Shown here one piece after another: positions 25,471-34,502 of a DNA stretch of 64,000 nt. The stretch is from SIG480 sp045595365. GTDB taxonomy: Bacteria > Bacillota > Clostridia > Oscillospirales > JAAYXM01. Made by a program: the position numbers and the translations under genes. The stretch covers positions 1 to 64,000 of the forward strand of contig JAZOAI010000028.1 in NCBI GenBank assembly GCA_045595365.1, read 5' to 3'. Each line of letters begins with the position of its first letter. The stretch's first letter is position 1. The notes below the pieces were generated by a model. That model was not told the origin of the DNA and ran no database searches. It was given only the letters and a program-made list of their open reading frames with translations.

Positions 25471-26840
25471 CGTGATTTCTCCTTATTTCTCTTTTCAATT
25501 TTTCTTTCCATTTCCCGTTCAATATCAAGGAGACGTTGCACTTTCGGTACAGTTTCCAAAGTAGCTTTTGCGATTTTGAGCTTATCCCGTATAGGTTTTA
25601 TTTGTGCAGATATACCCCTGATTTCGGATAAATACATATCTTTATCCTCAACGGTTTTAGCTCGTCTACGTTTGTTATCCGTTTTTGAACGTTCTTCCTC
25701 AAGCTTGGATATCTGCTTTGATAAATTACCTATAAAAGCTTCAAGCTCCGGCACGGTGTTGATATTCTCATCGTGCAAGAGCCTGAATTGCTTTTGATAT
25801 TGTTCGAGTTTTCTTAATTCCTGCCGTAGCTCAGGAGATAACGGTGGCGTGTAGTTTGGTTTTGGTGTGCTTGGCTTTAACAGTTCCATAAACAAATAAA
25901 ACAAAGCTTCAAGCGTATCCATATATTTCACACGCCTTAGTTGATACTCAAGTTCTTTAAGCGGTGTTTGACGATACTTGGCTTTTGTTTTCTTACATGG
26001 TTCGCTGAACTGATTTAAATGAGCACGATTACCCGTTTCCCTGATCCTTTCTAAAATTCTGTACTTTTTATACTCGTTACCCAATCTGTCAAAACGAATT
26101 GCTTTTTCCCAAGTGAGAGCTTTAACAGATGGATGGTCTGTCGCTTCGGACCGTGAAAAGACATATCCCTTATGTTTCATAAGAGCGACAAACTCCACAT
26201 AGCTTGCAGAATTATTTATTGCATCATCAACATCCTCACGGAGAATATCTCTGCGAGTTTTTCCACCTTTCTTATGTACCCAATATGCGTTTCTGTCACC
26301 GTTATAAAATTCCGCATTCTCAAGAACCGATTTTCCGTATTCCTTACATATCTCATCGGATATTTCTCGCAAGAGCTTATGGTCTGAAATATGGTTTTCA
26401 AATTTAAGCCCCGTTTTAAATGACACGGAATTTATGACAAAATGGTTGTGGAGATTATCGGTGTTTAAATGCGTAGTAACAACGATTTCGTATTCTTTAC
26501 CCCACATACGCCGTGCGGTCTTCATTCCAATCTCAAAAGCTTCTTCGGGAGTCACCTCACCTGACTTAAAGCTCTGATACCCATGATATGCTACATTACC
26601 GCCCATTTTTCCGTATCGGCGTTTTGTTGCCATCATCTGTTCACAGGCTCTTACGGGTGGACAGTTAATAGCTCCCACAAATAATTGCTTATCTGTCTTA
26701 TCATCATTTGACACATATTTAAGAGCCGCTGCCAAGTCATCATCAAGATATTTTGGATTAGTGGTCTTGTCTGGGTTTTCTGCATATTTTACAACATCTT
26801 TTAATGAGCCTTTGACAGGCCAAAATCCCGTGGTTGCCAT
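25467..26840 (-). CDS. relaxase / mobilization nuclease (MobA, MOBP-type)
   Basis: The 457-residue protein carries the relaxase motifs: an N-terminal catalytic region with Tyr (VKYAEN), YHGYQSFK, and the metal-binding HLNTDNLHNHFVIN (H-x3-D-x2-H-x-H). A long charged coiled-coil C-terminus follows (about 330-457). It nicks one strand at oriT and pilots it into the recipient. It lies directly behind mobC (TAAATG junction) and overlaps parB. Confidence 0.92.
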   Translation of the reverse strand: MATTGFWPVKGSLKDVVKYAENPDKTTNPKYLDDDLAAALKYVSNDDKTDKQLFVGAINCPPVRACEQMMATKRRYGKMGGNVAYHGYQSFKSGEVTPEEAFEIGMKTARRMWGKEYEIVVTTHLNTDNLHNHFVINSVSFKTGLKFENHISDHKLLREISDEICKEYGKSVLENAEFYNGDRNAYWVHKKGGKTRRDILREDVDDAINNSASYVEFVALMKHKGYVFSRSEATDHPSVKALTWEKAIRFDRLGNEYKKYRILERIRETGNRAHLNQFSEPCKKTKAKYRQTPLKELEYQLRRVKYMDTLEALFYLFMELLKPSTPKPNYTPPLSPELRQELRKLEQYQKQFRLLHDENINTVPELEAFIGNLSKQISKLEEERSKTDNKRRRAKTVEDKDMYLSEIRGISAQIKPIRDKLKIAKATLETVPKVQRLLDIEREMERKIEKRNKEKSR

Positions 26841-27152
26841 TTATTCATCACTCTCGCTTTCAATCTTACTTTTGTCTGTTACAAGAAGCTTTGCATAAAT
26901 TTCATCAAGAACCTTTACAACCTCTGTTTGAAGTTCGATACTATTTAAAGTTCCAAGTGCTTCATACAGAATACCGATCCTTTCTGTAAACTCATAAAAG
27001 CTTTCAGGCATAAGAGCCTTGGGATAATATCCTAAAGCTCTCTTTCTCAAATATTCAGAAACCGACAAGCCACATTTGTTAGCTTTATTTTGTATGCGAA
27101 CCTTTTCCTTTTCGGTAACTCGCGTTTTTAACTGTACTTTTCGTTCTTTCAA
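26841..27152 (-). CDS. MobC-like relaxosome accessory protein
   Basis: The roughly 103-residue protein has a ribbon-helix-helix-type basic N-terminus (KTRVTEKEKVRIQNKANKCGLSVSEYLRKRALG), typical of MobC proteins that help the relaxase open oriT. The most likely start is a TTG at 27152, placed 8 nt after TTAGGAG; an ATG 18 nt further upstream lacks a ribosome site. It is immediately followed by the relaxase gene. Confidence 0.85.
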   Translation of the reverse strand: MKERKVQLKTRVTEKEKVRIQNKANKCGLSVSEYLRKRALGYYPKALMPESFYEFTERIGILYEALGTLNSIELQTEVVKVLDEIYAKLLVTDKSKIESESDE

Positions 27153-27170
27153 AATTATCACTCCTAACAT

Positions 27171-27292
27171 AAATTTTTAAGGGGGGATTGGGGAACTCCC
27201 CAAAAGGGTAAAGGCAGGATTTCCGAAAGGAAGTCCCGCCTTTTTCGGAATTTGTGGTACACAAGTTCCCTGCTCGTTACAGTACCGGACAG
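27171..27292. other. candidate origin of transfer (oriT)
   Basis: The intergenic space just upstream of mobC holds two hairpins, TTGGGG-AACT-CCCCAA (27188-27203) and AAAGGC..GGACTTCC-type (27210-27243), then a non-palindromic stretch with GTGGTACACAAGTTCC and CAGTACCGGACAG. Inverted repeats beside a putative nick region next to mobC are the usual oriT layout, but the nick site itself cannot be assigned. The second hairpin may instead terminate the 27293-27592 gene. Confidence 0.45.
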
Positions 27293-27592
27293 TTATTCTG
27301 TTCTCTGTATTGATTTAAGGCGAATATTGCCTCGTTTTCCTCTTTCATAGACAACTTCCACTCTTGTTCCAAAGTCTATTTCAGGTATTCCTAAGTAGTC
27401 ATCGGGTTGCTGAAAGGCAGTGCACATGATTTTTCTGCCATCGTCCAACTCGACATAAGCAATGGCATTGCATTTTCTGCCCCATACCGCAAATCTCATT
27501 GTGCCTTTGAAAGTACCCTCAATCTCGTTAAACTCATAACCATCTCTGCTGAAGTTTGACATTGCAAACTGATTTCTTGATAAAATTCTCAT
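27293..27592 (-). CDS. hypothetical element-borne protein, 99 aa
   Basis: The 99-residue product begins MRILSRNQFAMSNF after an AGGAGG site. It is predicted to be beta-rich (EGTFKGTMRFAVWGRKCNAIAYVELDDGRKI), perhaps a small OB-like or SH3-like fold, but no family is recognised. The frame is open 15 codons further upstream without a ribosome site. It sits between the sigma-like gene and the mob region. Confidence 0.6.
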   Translation of the reverse strand: MRILSRNQFAMSNFSRDGYEFNEIEGTFKGTMRFAVWGRKCNAIAYVELDDGRKIMCTAFQQPDDYLGIPEIDFGTRVEVVYERGKRGNIRLKSIQRTE

Positions 27593-27663
27593 AATGTTTT
27601 CCTCCTGTAAATTTAATTTTGAGCATAAAAAATACACCTACCGATTTATCATCAATAGATGTA

Positions 27664-28581
27664 TTAGTTTTCTTCATCAAAGCCTAAATCAACTTTGGTG
27701 AATTCCTGATAAGCTAAGCCTATCTTTGTTATTCGTTTTTGAACTCCGCTGTGGTTTTTATAACCTAGCACTTCTGCGATTCCTTCTTGTGTGTATCCCT
27801 CCAATCTCATTTCAAGTATTTTTCTGTCTTTTTCTGATAAGATTTCCATAAACTGTTTTACTATCACCTCCGATATAACTTGTTCTTCTGTGTTTTGACT
27901 TGAGTCCTCAAATACCAACTCCTGCCCATCGTTATATTCTGCATACTTGGCTATTTCTGCATCAAGAGATATAATTGGATGTTGAGTGCGAGTGTGATAC
28001 CATTTTCGTGTAAAATCAGTTTTTTGATTGCTGTTGCGGTAATCAAAGTCCTCGTGGCATTGAAACTCTTTTGCAACATCAAGAATTTCGTACATTTCAT
28101 ATTTTGCCATAACACTTTTGACAGTGTGGTTAAGATAAACCTCAATGTCTTCAAATTCAAAAAATTGAAATTGCACAGAGCCTTCCTTTTGGCAATGACG
28201 ATAGAGTTCGTTAACAGATAGTATAACTCTTTCTTCTATCAGACCTTCAAGCCAATATTGTGGTTTGTGTGCAAATATCCACGAAGGCTCATAGCCTGAG
28301 TAAATTTCTCTTGCCGCGCCAATCCCCATAAATGGCCACACTATGTATGCAGTTGCATCAATGATGAATTGAAGAAATAAGTCACTTTCTACAAAATCTA
28401 TCCATTTTCTATCAAAAAATAGAAAATTAGGATTTCTTGGCACTTCGAGAAATATTTGACCGGCTTCTTCTAACATTTCTTTTGGAAATATATAGAATAG
28501 CGGAATATACTCCGAATTCCTATACGCAGACACAGTTCCGTCTAAACGAGTGATGTGCAGTTGTTGTACTTTGGGTAACAT
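27664..28581 (-). CDS. sigma-70 region-4-like regulator with unusual N-terminus
   Basis: In the 305-residue protein, the C-terminal 65 residues form a sigma region-4/LuxR-like helix-turn-helix (LSEKDRKILEMRLEGYTQEGIAEVLGY, then SGVQKRITKI). The first 230 residues are not a recognisable region 2. They are rich in aromatic residues (IPLFYIFPKEM, ATAYIVWPFMGIGAAREIYSGY) and may sense something or bind another partner. It probably controls genes of the element. The ribosome site is AAAGGAAG. It is divergent from the ATPase operon across a 367-nt AT-rich space. Confidence 0.65.
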   Translation of the reverse strand: MLPKVQQLHITRLDGTVSAYRNSEYIPLFYIFPKEMLEEAGQIFLEVPRNPNFLFFDRKWIDFVESDLFLQFIIDATAYIVWPFMGIGAAREIYSGYEPSWIFAHKPQYWLEGLIEERVILSVNELYRHCQKEGSVQFQFFEFEDIEVYLNHTVKSVMAKYEMYEILDVAKEFQCHEDFDYRNSNQKTDFTRKWYHTRTQHPIISLDAEIAKYAEYNDGQELVFEDSSQNTEEQVISEVIVKQFMEILSEKDRKILEMRLEGYTQEGIAEVLGYKNHSGVQKRITKIGLAYQEFTKVDLGFDEEN

Positions 28582-28792
28582 TTTTATTCACTTCCTTTCC
28601 GAGAATAGCATTCTCTATTTATAAACGACATAAGTATATATAAAATGTTCCTGAAATTTAAAAATATTTTATCATATTGATTGCATCTCGTAAATATCTA
28701 GGTTCGTCAATAATGATGATATTTTAAAACTAATTTTATAACACATCATTGACAACTCCACAAAGAATTCAACTTCAATTTTGGAAAAGAAA

Positions 28793-28821
28793 TTGAATAT
28801 TCTAAACTATTTTGATATAAT
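28793..28821 (+). promoter_or_regulatory. promoter of the ATPase-methyltransferase/HD operon
   Basis: TTGAAT (28793-28798), a 17-bp spacer, and TATAAT (28816-28821) preceded by TGA (extended -10). The leader to the ATG at 28949 is about 120 nt. The rest of the 28582-28948 gap is AT-rich, with a small palindrome GAGAATGCTATTCTC near 28600 on the sigma-gene side and nothing else I can name. Confidence 0.7.
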
Positions 28822-28948
28822 TATAAGTAATATTATTGAATCTCCCTAATGATTTTAATGAATAGCATCAAAATTTAAATATGCAGGTGAGATTGAAGTT
28901 CTAAATTCATCTAATGATTAAAAAAACACCAAAGGAGTGACAGTAAAA

Positions 28949-30685
28949 ATGAAAATCTCATCATTGAAACTATCTGCAGATAGGAATTGCGAAGGAATTA
29001 AAATTGGCAAACAATTTAAAGGAGAGATTGATAAGCTTGGAGATATTGTTGTCTTAACGGGAGGAAACGGATCTGGCAAAAGCAGGTTTTTAAGACTATT
29101 GTATAATAGTTTTCAAAATATAAAACATAAAGATGGCTCTAATGAACTTTGTTTTAAAGTCGTAGACACAGATGGGGTTTGTAAGGAATTGACAAGTGAA
29201 CTTGCAAGTGAAATGAATATCATAAACTATTCGCATTTTGATGCAAAATTACAATCTCCTGAAAAATTTTCGCCGTATGTTATACATCAAGCAAAAAACA
29301 AATTGAAACAGTGTAATTATGAGGAAACAGCTTTGAACTCATTATTGTATTTAAAGGATTTAGTTGAAGGGTATTCTGATGAATCTAATCAAGCAAATTC
29401 ATATAAGGAACTCAGAGAATTTATTGAATTTGCAAAAGAATTCGAATTAGAATTTACTTTTATTGAAGAAGAAAGGAAATTAAAAATATTTGGTAGAGAC
29501 ATGGAAAAAGCAAATCTGTCCCCAGGCCAATTATATGCTTTACGTATCGCAGTAGCATGTAAAGTTCATGATATAGATGATAACTTGATTTTCTTATTAG
29601 ATGAGCCAGAAACTCACCTGCATCCCAGTCTGTTGATTAAGGTAATTAATCAACTTTTAATGCGCTTCAAAGCCTCTCAATTTTGGATTGTCACCCACTC
29701 TCTATCACTTGTTTCATATTTGACAGTAACCAAAGAGGATACATCGGTACTTTATTTAGAAAAAGGAGAGGTGAGAGATCGATTGCGAAGCAATTCCGAA
29801 TTAATTCTCAATGGATTGATTGGGGCTGATGAGGAACAATTCGCACTTAAACAGTTATTTGCATCACCAGAGGAAATGGCTTGCAATAAATTTTGTGCAG
29901 AATGCTTTATGGATCCCTTTGTTGTAACAGGAGGAAGTTCAAATGATCCCTCTACTAGTATGATTGAAAATGAGTTGTATTCAGGTAAAGAACTTAAACC
30001 TGTTACTATAGTAGATTATGGTGCTGGATGTGGAAGGTTATTGGAATGTTTGGTCGAAGATGGGATCAAAAATGGCTACGAGTACTATGCTTATAACGTT
30101 GATCCTGAGGATGCACATTGTTGTAAGAATATAATAGAAAATTTCAATGTGAATGGTCGATCATATTTTAAAAAGGAAGAATTATTAGAACTTAAAAATA
30201 AAGTTGATAAGGTTATTATGGTAAATGTATTACATGAAATTCATCCTGATGAGTGGAAATGTGAATTTCAGACGATATCAGATTTACTAAAAGACGATGG
30301 GGAACTTATTATTGTAGAGCGTGAGGAATTAACAATAGGAGAGGCTCCTCATATAAATGGATACTTAATGTTAACAGGCGAAGATAATAAGTCTAGTGCA
30401 GCAGAAGAATTGTTTGGACCTAATAATGTTATATTAACAAGACATAAACAAAAACCATATATTATTAGATATACGATTTCTAAAAACGGTGTCACAACGG
30501 CGATTAATGCAAACATAGAAAGGGTTTTAAAACAGCTTGAAGAAGATGCAATTTCGCATATTGCTGAGCTACGTAAAGATCGAAAAAACATTTCTCAATG
30601 CAAGGAAAAATATAAACTTGGTCTAAGTTTAGCCTTTTGGCTGAATCAACTTTCTAGTGCGATTATGTATCTAAAAAAAGATTAA
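28949..30685 (+). CDS. ABC-type ATPase fused to class I SAM methyltransferase
   Basis: The 578-residue fusion has two halves. Residues 1-305 form an SMC/OLD-like ABC ATPase: Walker A GGNGSGKS (38-45), signature LSPGQ (190-194), Walker B LIFLLDEPETHLHPS (213-227) with catalytic Glu, and an H-loop His250. A short cysteine cluster (C-x3-C-x2-C, about 312-319) joins it to a class I SAM methyltransferase: motif I VDYGAGCG (355-362), the YNVDP acidic loop (382-386) and VIMVNVLHEIHPDEW (422-436). A helical tail (500-578) ends the protein. Both active sites look intact. The methyl acceptor is unknown. It starts at ATG 28949 behind AAAGGAG and is followed after 61 nt by the HD phosphohydrolase gene. 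The fusion is not one I know from named defence systems. Confidence 0.85.
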   Translation: MKISSLKLSADRNCEGIKIGKQFKGEIDKLGDIVVLTGGNGSGKSRFLRLLYNSFQNIKHKDGSNELCFKVVDTDGVCKELTSELASEMNIINYSHFDAKLQSPEKFSPYVIHQAKNKLKQCNYEETALNSLLYLKDLVEGYSDESNQANSYKELREFIEFAKEFELEFTFIEEERKLKIFGRDMEKANLSPGQLYALRIAVACKVHDIDDNLIFLLDEPETHLHPSLLIKVINQLLMRFKASQFWIVTHSLSLVSYLTVTKEDTSVLYLEKGEVRDRLRSNSELILNGLIGADEEQFALKQLFASPEEMACNKFCAECFMDPFVVTGGSSNDPSTSMIENELYSGKELKPVTIVDYGAGCGRLLECLVEDGIKNGYEYYAYNVDPEDAHCCKNIIENFNVNGRSYFKKEELLELKNKVDKVIMVNVLHEIHPDEWKCEFQTISDLLKDDGELIIVEREELTIGEAPHINGYLMLTGEDNKSSAAEELFGPNNVILTRHKQKPYIIRYTISKNGVTTAINANIERVLKQLEEDAISHIAELRKDRKNISQCKEKYKLGLSLAFWLNQLSSAIMYLKKD

Positions 30686-30746
30686 ATTTTGCTATAATCT
30701 AAAAAATTTTAACGCTAATTTGCGATGATACAAGGAGGAAATAACG

Positions 30747-33212
30747 GTGTTTACCATTAATAATATAAAAACCTTCAAAGACTCTGTTCATGGGTATATT
30801 GATGTACCTAAATGTTTTGTGGATAGATTAATAGATAATGACTATTTTCAACGTTTGAGAAATATAGATCAAACAGGTATGCGTGTGTTATACCCTAATG
30901 CAAAGCATGATAGATTCACTCATTCTCTTGGCGTTTTTCATTTAGGTCAAAGGGCTGTTGATGCCTTGCTTGACAATTTTTCTAAAGATCAATATTGGCA
31001 TATTGAGTCTGATAATCAATCCTCTCTATATTGGGCTAAAAATAAGGTTCTTTTTCTAATTGCTTGTCTTTTGCATGACATTGGACATGCTCCATTTTCC
31101 CATGCCCTTGAATTACAAATGCTTAAAGGCAGTAAGGCTCCAGAGTTAGTTGGCAAGAAACGAAAAAAGAAAGTAACAACGAATGTAGTTGAGAACAAGG
31201 ATTATGTTACAAGCGAACTTCAAAGGATCATAACTGAAAACGAAACCGCATATGTAAAACTAAAATATCAAGAACAAAGAGAAAATATAGATTTAAAAAT
31301 CGAAAAGGTGGCGCCTCATGAACAAATTGGTGCACTTTTAATTCTTAATGACTTTTTCAAAAAACAGATTATGGATATTCTAAATACGTTACATAACGAA
31401 TCATTTCCATATTCAGAAAGAGAGAGCATATTATATTCAGAATACTATCAAGATAGAATTATTATTGATAAAGTTGATGAAGAAGATATAGAAAGTATGG
31501 TCATATTTAATGATGATCTTTGTTTTATAGCACGAATGGTGATGGGATTAAAGTATGAAGATTGGCGACCAGAGCGACAAATAAGAAATTGCTTTATCGA
31601 ACTCTTGAATGGCGATAATTTTGATGTTGATAAACTTGACTATATAGTGCGTGATACTCAAATGTCTGGCATAAGTAATATTTCTGTTGATATTGATCGT
31701 CTTTTGAATTCATTGTGCATAGTTACAAAAACCAAACACTTTAACAAAACAAATTTAAAAAATAAAAAACTTCAACGCATGACTATTGTTCATGTTAAAA
31801 ACACTTCCAAAAATAGTCGTTTTCACATTGAGGGAGAATTTCAAGGTACTATCGTTATTAAAAAAAATGCCAATGTAACAATAGAAGAGGGCAGTAAATT
31901 TGATTCTCTAATTGGTGTGGAACAAGGTATGGCTAAACTAAAGTACCAAAATGCTGACATCGCAATATTTGATTCAAATACAGTAGCTTATGAAGATTCT
32001 GAATTGGTTCCATATGATGAAGCGGAAAATGGTGATAAAATTATACAATTACGCGGAAAGGGAGGAAAACGACAATTTAGTTGCGACATAAAAAATGCTA
32101 CCGTAATAAAAAAATTCCGGTTTGTTGCAGCTACAGATATTGTTTTGAAGATCCATGAAAATTGCAACATTACTATTAATGGTGAGTTTTATTCAGATAG
32201 ACCCATTAGATTATTTAATGTTGAAGATATGAGCGGAGATGTATCTGAAATAGAATTGTTGGGTGATAGTTTTAAACAAAACTTTACTAACACAAAGATT
32301 CCAGGAGAAGATGGTTATAACACTTTTTCTGTTGGTTTTAAGAAACAATCAATAAATGCAATTGCAAATGTAATGGAGGCAAGAAATTATTTGTATCTTT
32401 GGATATATGCACATCATAAGGTTATATATTATGCAAATTTTCTTATTCCGGTACTAGCTAAAGAAATGATGTTAAACAAAAATAATATAAGCATGTGGAA
32501 TTTGGATTTTGATAATATAAAGTATTTAGATGATGCATATTTATGGACTATCATTAAATATAATTATTACAATGAAAACAAGTCAACCAAGAAAACGAAG
32601 AATGAGTTAGCGGCGCTTTTAAGGGAACTTTTTACCAGAAAATATAAAAAGAGTTTATATAAATCATTAGCTGAATATGATTTATTTTTTGAAAAATATG
32701 ATGAGAAAACTAAATCAAAATTACCAGATTATATAAACAGAGTGCTTAATGACAACGTTAAGAATGTTAGACCATACATTAAGGTTCCAGGGAAAAATGG
32801 GAAAGATAAATTTATAGTTGGATATTTTAAAGATTCAGAATTGAGAAAAATAAATATGCTACTTAAATCAATAATTAATGAAAAATTTGCACAAAAAAGT
32901 ACTCTCAAAGAATATGAAAATTTATCTTTATCTGAACTAGTATATGTTTCGGCAGAGTACAAGCTGAAGCAACTTGAAACCTTGAAAACTTTTGTAGATA
33001 TGAATGATGACATAATTCCTATTAGTCATATTCCTTTGTTGGAAGCTCAAACAAAAAAGGCTGAGCAAAATACAACAAATGCGTACTTTTATCTCTATTA
33101 TCAAACAACATCTTCTAAAGTGAATTCAAATAGAGAATGCGAGTTTGTGAAAGAAGCATTAAAAAAATATTTTGATGATCTGGTTGAGCAAAATAGTAAT
33201 ACAAAAAAATGA
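30747..33212 (+). CDS. SAMHD1/dGTPase-like HD phosphohydrolase with beta-rich insertion
   Basis: The 821-residue protein begins with the SAMHD1-like opening (DSVHGYIDVPK, FQRLRNIDQTG). It keeps the full HD metal set: His59 (FTHSLGV), His110-Asp111 (LLHDIGHAPFSH) and Asp295 in DVDKLDY, where the Lys and Tyr match nucleotide contacts of SAMHD1. A charged insert sits at about 130-190. Residues about 335-535 are a beta-rich, repeat-like domain inserted within the HD fold, which then resumes at VGFKKQSINAIANVMEARNYLY. The helical C-terminus is about 250 residues. The probable activity is dNTP or nucleotide triphosphohydrolysis. It starts with GTG after an AGGAGG site and is co-transcribed with the ATPase-methyltransferase gene. 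Confidence 0.85.
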   Translation: MFTINNIKTFKDSVHGYIDVPKCFVDRLIDNDYFQRLRNIDQTGMRVLYPNAKHDRFTHSLGVFHLGQRAVDALLDNFSKDQYWHIESDNQSSLYWAKNKVLFLIACLLHDIGHAPFSHALELQMLKGSKAPELVGKKRKKKVTTNVVENKDYVTSELQRIITENETAYVKLKYQEQRENIDLKIEKVAPHEQIGALLILNDFFKKQIMDILNTLHNESFPYSERESILYSEYYQDRIIIDKVDEEDIESMVIFNDDLCFIARMVMGLKYEDWRPERQIRNCFIELLNGDNFDVDKLDYIVRDTQMSGISNISVDIDRLLNSLCIVTKTKHFNKTNLKNKKLQRMTIVHVKNTSKNSRFHIEGEFQGTIVIKKNANVTIEEGSKFDSLIGVEQGMAKLKYQNADIAIFDSNTVAYEDSELVPYDEAENGDKIIQLRGKGGKRQFSCDIKNATVIKKFRFVAATDIVLKIHENCNITINGEFYSDRPIRLFNVEDMSGDVSEIELLGDSFKQNFTNTKIPGEDGYNTFSVGFKKQSINAIANVMEARNYLYLWIYAHHKVIYYANFLIPVLAKEMMLNKNNISMWNLDFDNIKYLDDAYLWTIIKYNYYNENKSTKKTKNELAALLRELFTRKYKKSLYKSLAEYDLFFEKYDEKTKSKLPDYINRVLNDNVKNVRPYIKVPGKNGKDKFIVGYFKDSELRKINMLLKSIINEKFAQKSTLKEYENLSLSELVYVSAEYKLKQLETLKTFVDMNDDIIPISHIPLLEAQTKKAEQNTTNAYFYLYYQTTSSKVNSNRECEFVKEALKKYFDDLVEQNSNTKK

Positions 33213-33436
33213 TTAGTTGATATAAATTGCTACTCTGATCTTGTATTATAGGGAGATATGTCTATGGTAACGAGAAAAAGGTATTTATACTACCGTAATC
33301 AAAGATAGTGAGATTATATTGTATTTATGAAATAAATAAATTGCAATAGAGAAAGAGTATAATGCCAAAATCATCGACATCTAAACCGTTCAATGTTTTA
33401 ATTCTAAATACACAATTTCATGGAGGAATAAAGTCT

Positions 33437-34297
33437 ATGAAAGATAATAAAATTCAAGTTTTTGAAGATAAAAAGATAAGAGCTGCTTGGAACGAAGAGG
33501 CGGAAGAATGGTATTTTTCTGTCGCTGATGTTGTTGAAGTTCTTACCGATAGTAAGGATGTAAAGCAGTACATAAAGAAAATGCGTAGCCGTGATGCAGA
33601 GCTTAATTCGAGATGGGGTACAATTTGTACCCTAACTGAATTGATGGCCGCAGATGGCAAGAGATATAAGACAACCGTTGCCGATATTGCCGGAATACTT
33701 CGTATAATTCAGTCTATACCATCTCCAAAAGCAGAGCCATTCAAAATGTGGCTTGCCGAGGTCGGCAAAGAGCATATTGACGAAACCATCGATCCTGAGC
33801 TTGCAATAGACAGAGCTTTAGAAATATATCAGAAAAAGGGATATAGCGAGGAATGGATACATCAAAGACTTTTGTCAATACGTGTACGGAATGCATTGAC
33901 CGATGAATGGGATAAGCGTGGCGTAGAAAAAGGCAAAGAATATGCTATCCTTACCGATGAGATTTCAAAGGCTTGGTCAGGTATGACAACTAGAAAATAT
34001 AAAAATCTTAAAGGTCTTACCAAAGAAAATTTGCGTGATAATATGTCCGACCTTGAACTTGTACTTAATATGCTTGCGGAAGCGACTACAACAGAAATTT
34101 CCAAAAGAGAACAACCTACAACTTTTGACGAAAACATAAAAATTGCAAAAAGAGGTGGCTCTGTTGCCGGAAATGCACGCAAAGAAATTGAAAAAGAGAC
34201 GAGCGAGTCCGTTATAACCTCTAAAAATGCAGCAGAGCTTAATAAGTTTGTTGCAGACTTAATCGAAGGCGTTGCCGAAAATATATACGAAAAATAA
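33437..34297 (+). CDS. BRO-N domain protein (antirepressor/DinD-like)
   Basis: The 286-residue protein has an N-terminal BRO-N domain (FEDKKIRAAWNEEAEEWYFSV, then VADVVEVLTDSKDVKQYI) and a C-terminal region like that of DNA-damage-inducible DinD proteins (YQKKGYSEEWIHQRLLSIRVRNALTDEW). Such proteins are found in phages and mobile elements and are thought to bind DNA or modulate repressors. I chose the ATG at 33437 after GGAGGAATAAAG; an upstream ATG would add 25 unlikely residues. It ends at a strong terminator and is probably not part of the HD operon, from which 224 nt separate it. Confidence 0.8.
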   Translation: MKDNKIQVFEDKKIRAAWNEEAEEWYFSVADVVEVLTDSKDVKQYIKKMRSRDAELNSRWGTICTLTELMAADGKRYKTTVADIAGILRIIQSIPSPKAEPFKMWLAEVGKEHIDETIDPELAIDRALEIYQKKGYSEEWIHQRLLSIRVRNALTDEWDKRGVEKGKEYAILTDEISKAWSGMTTRKYKNLKGLTKENLRDNMSDLELVLNMLAEATTTEISKREQPTTFDENIKIAKRGGSVAGNARKEIEKETSESVITSKNAAELNKFVADLIEGVAENIYEK

Positions 34298-34313
34298 ATA
34301 CATAAAAACACAA

Positions 34314-34356
34314 AAAGCCCGAATATGTAGGCATTATGCTTACACATTCGGGCTTT
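34314..34356 (+). terminator. intrinsic terminator after BRO-N gene
   Basis: A 19-bp stem with two mismatches (AAAGCCCGAATATGTAGGC with GCTTACACATTCGGGCTTT) and a 5-nt loop. Both flanks are A- or T-rich. Confidence 0.85.
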
Positions 34357-34502
34357 AATAATATCCGCACATTTGGCTATATCACACGTACAAAATATAC
34401 TTTTGAGTGGAGATTTGTGTAAATGCTAAAATTCATTGATAACTTCTAAATAGTATATTTATGTAAGTGGTAGAATACATAGAGGAAAGGAAGTTGATTT
34501 GA

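Noticed and set aside
33262..33312. 16-codon frame after an AGGGAGAT in the gap between the HD and BRO-N genes
   Set aside because: The ribosome site is too close to the ATG and the peptide is short and basic; no other support.
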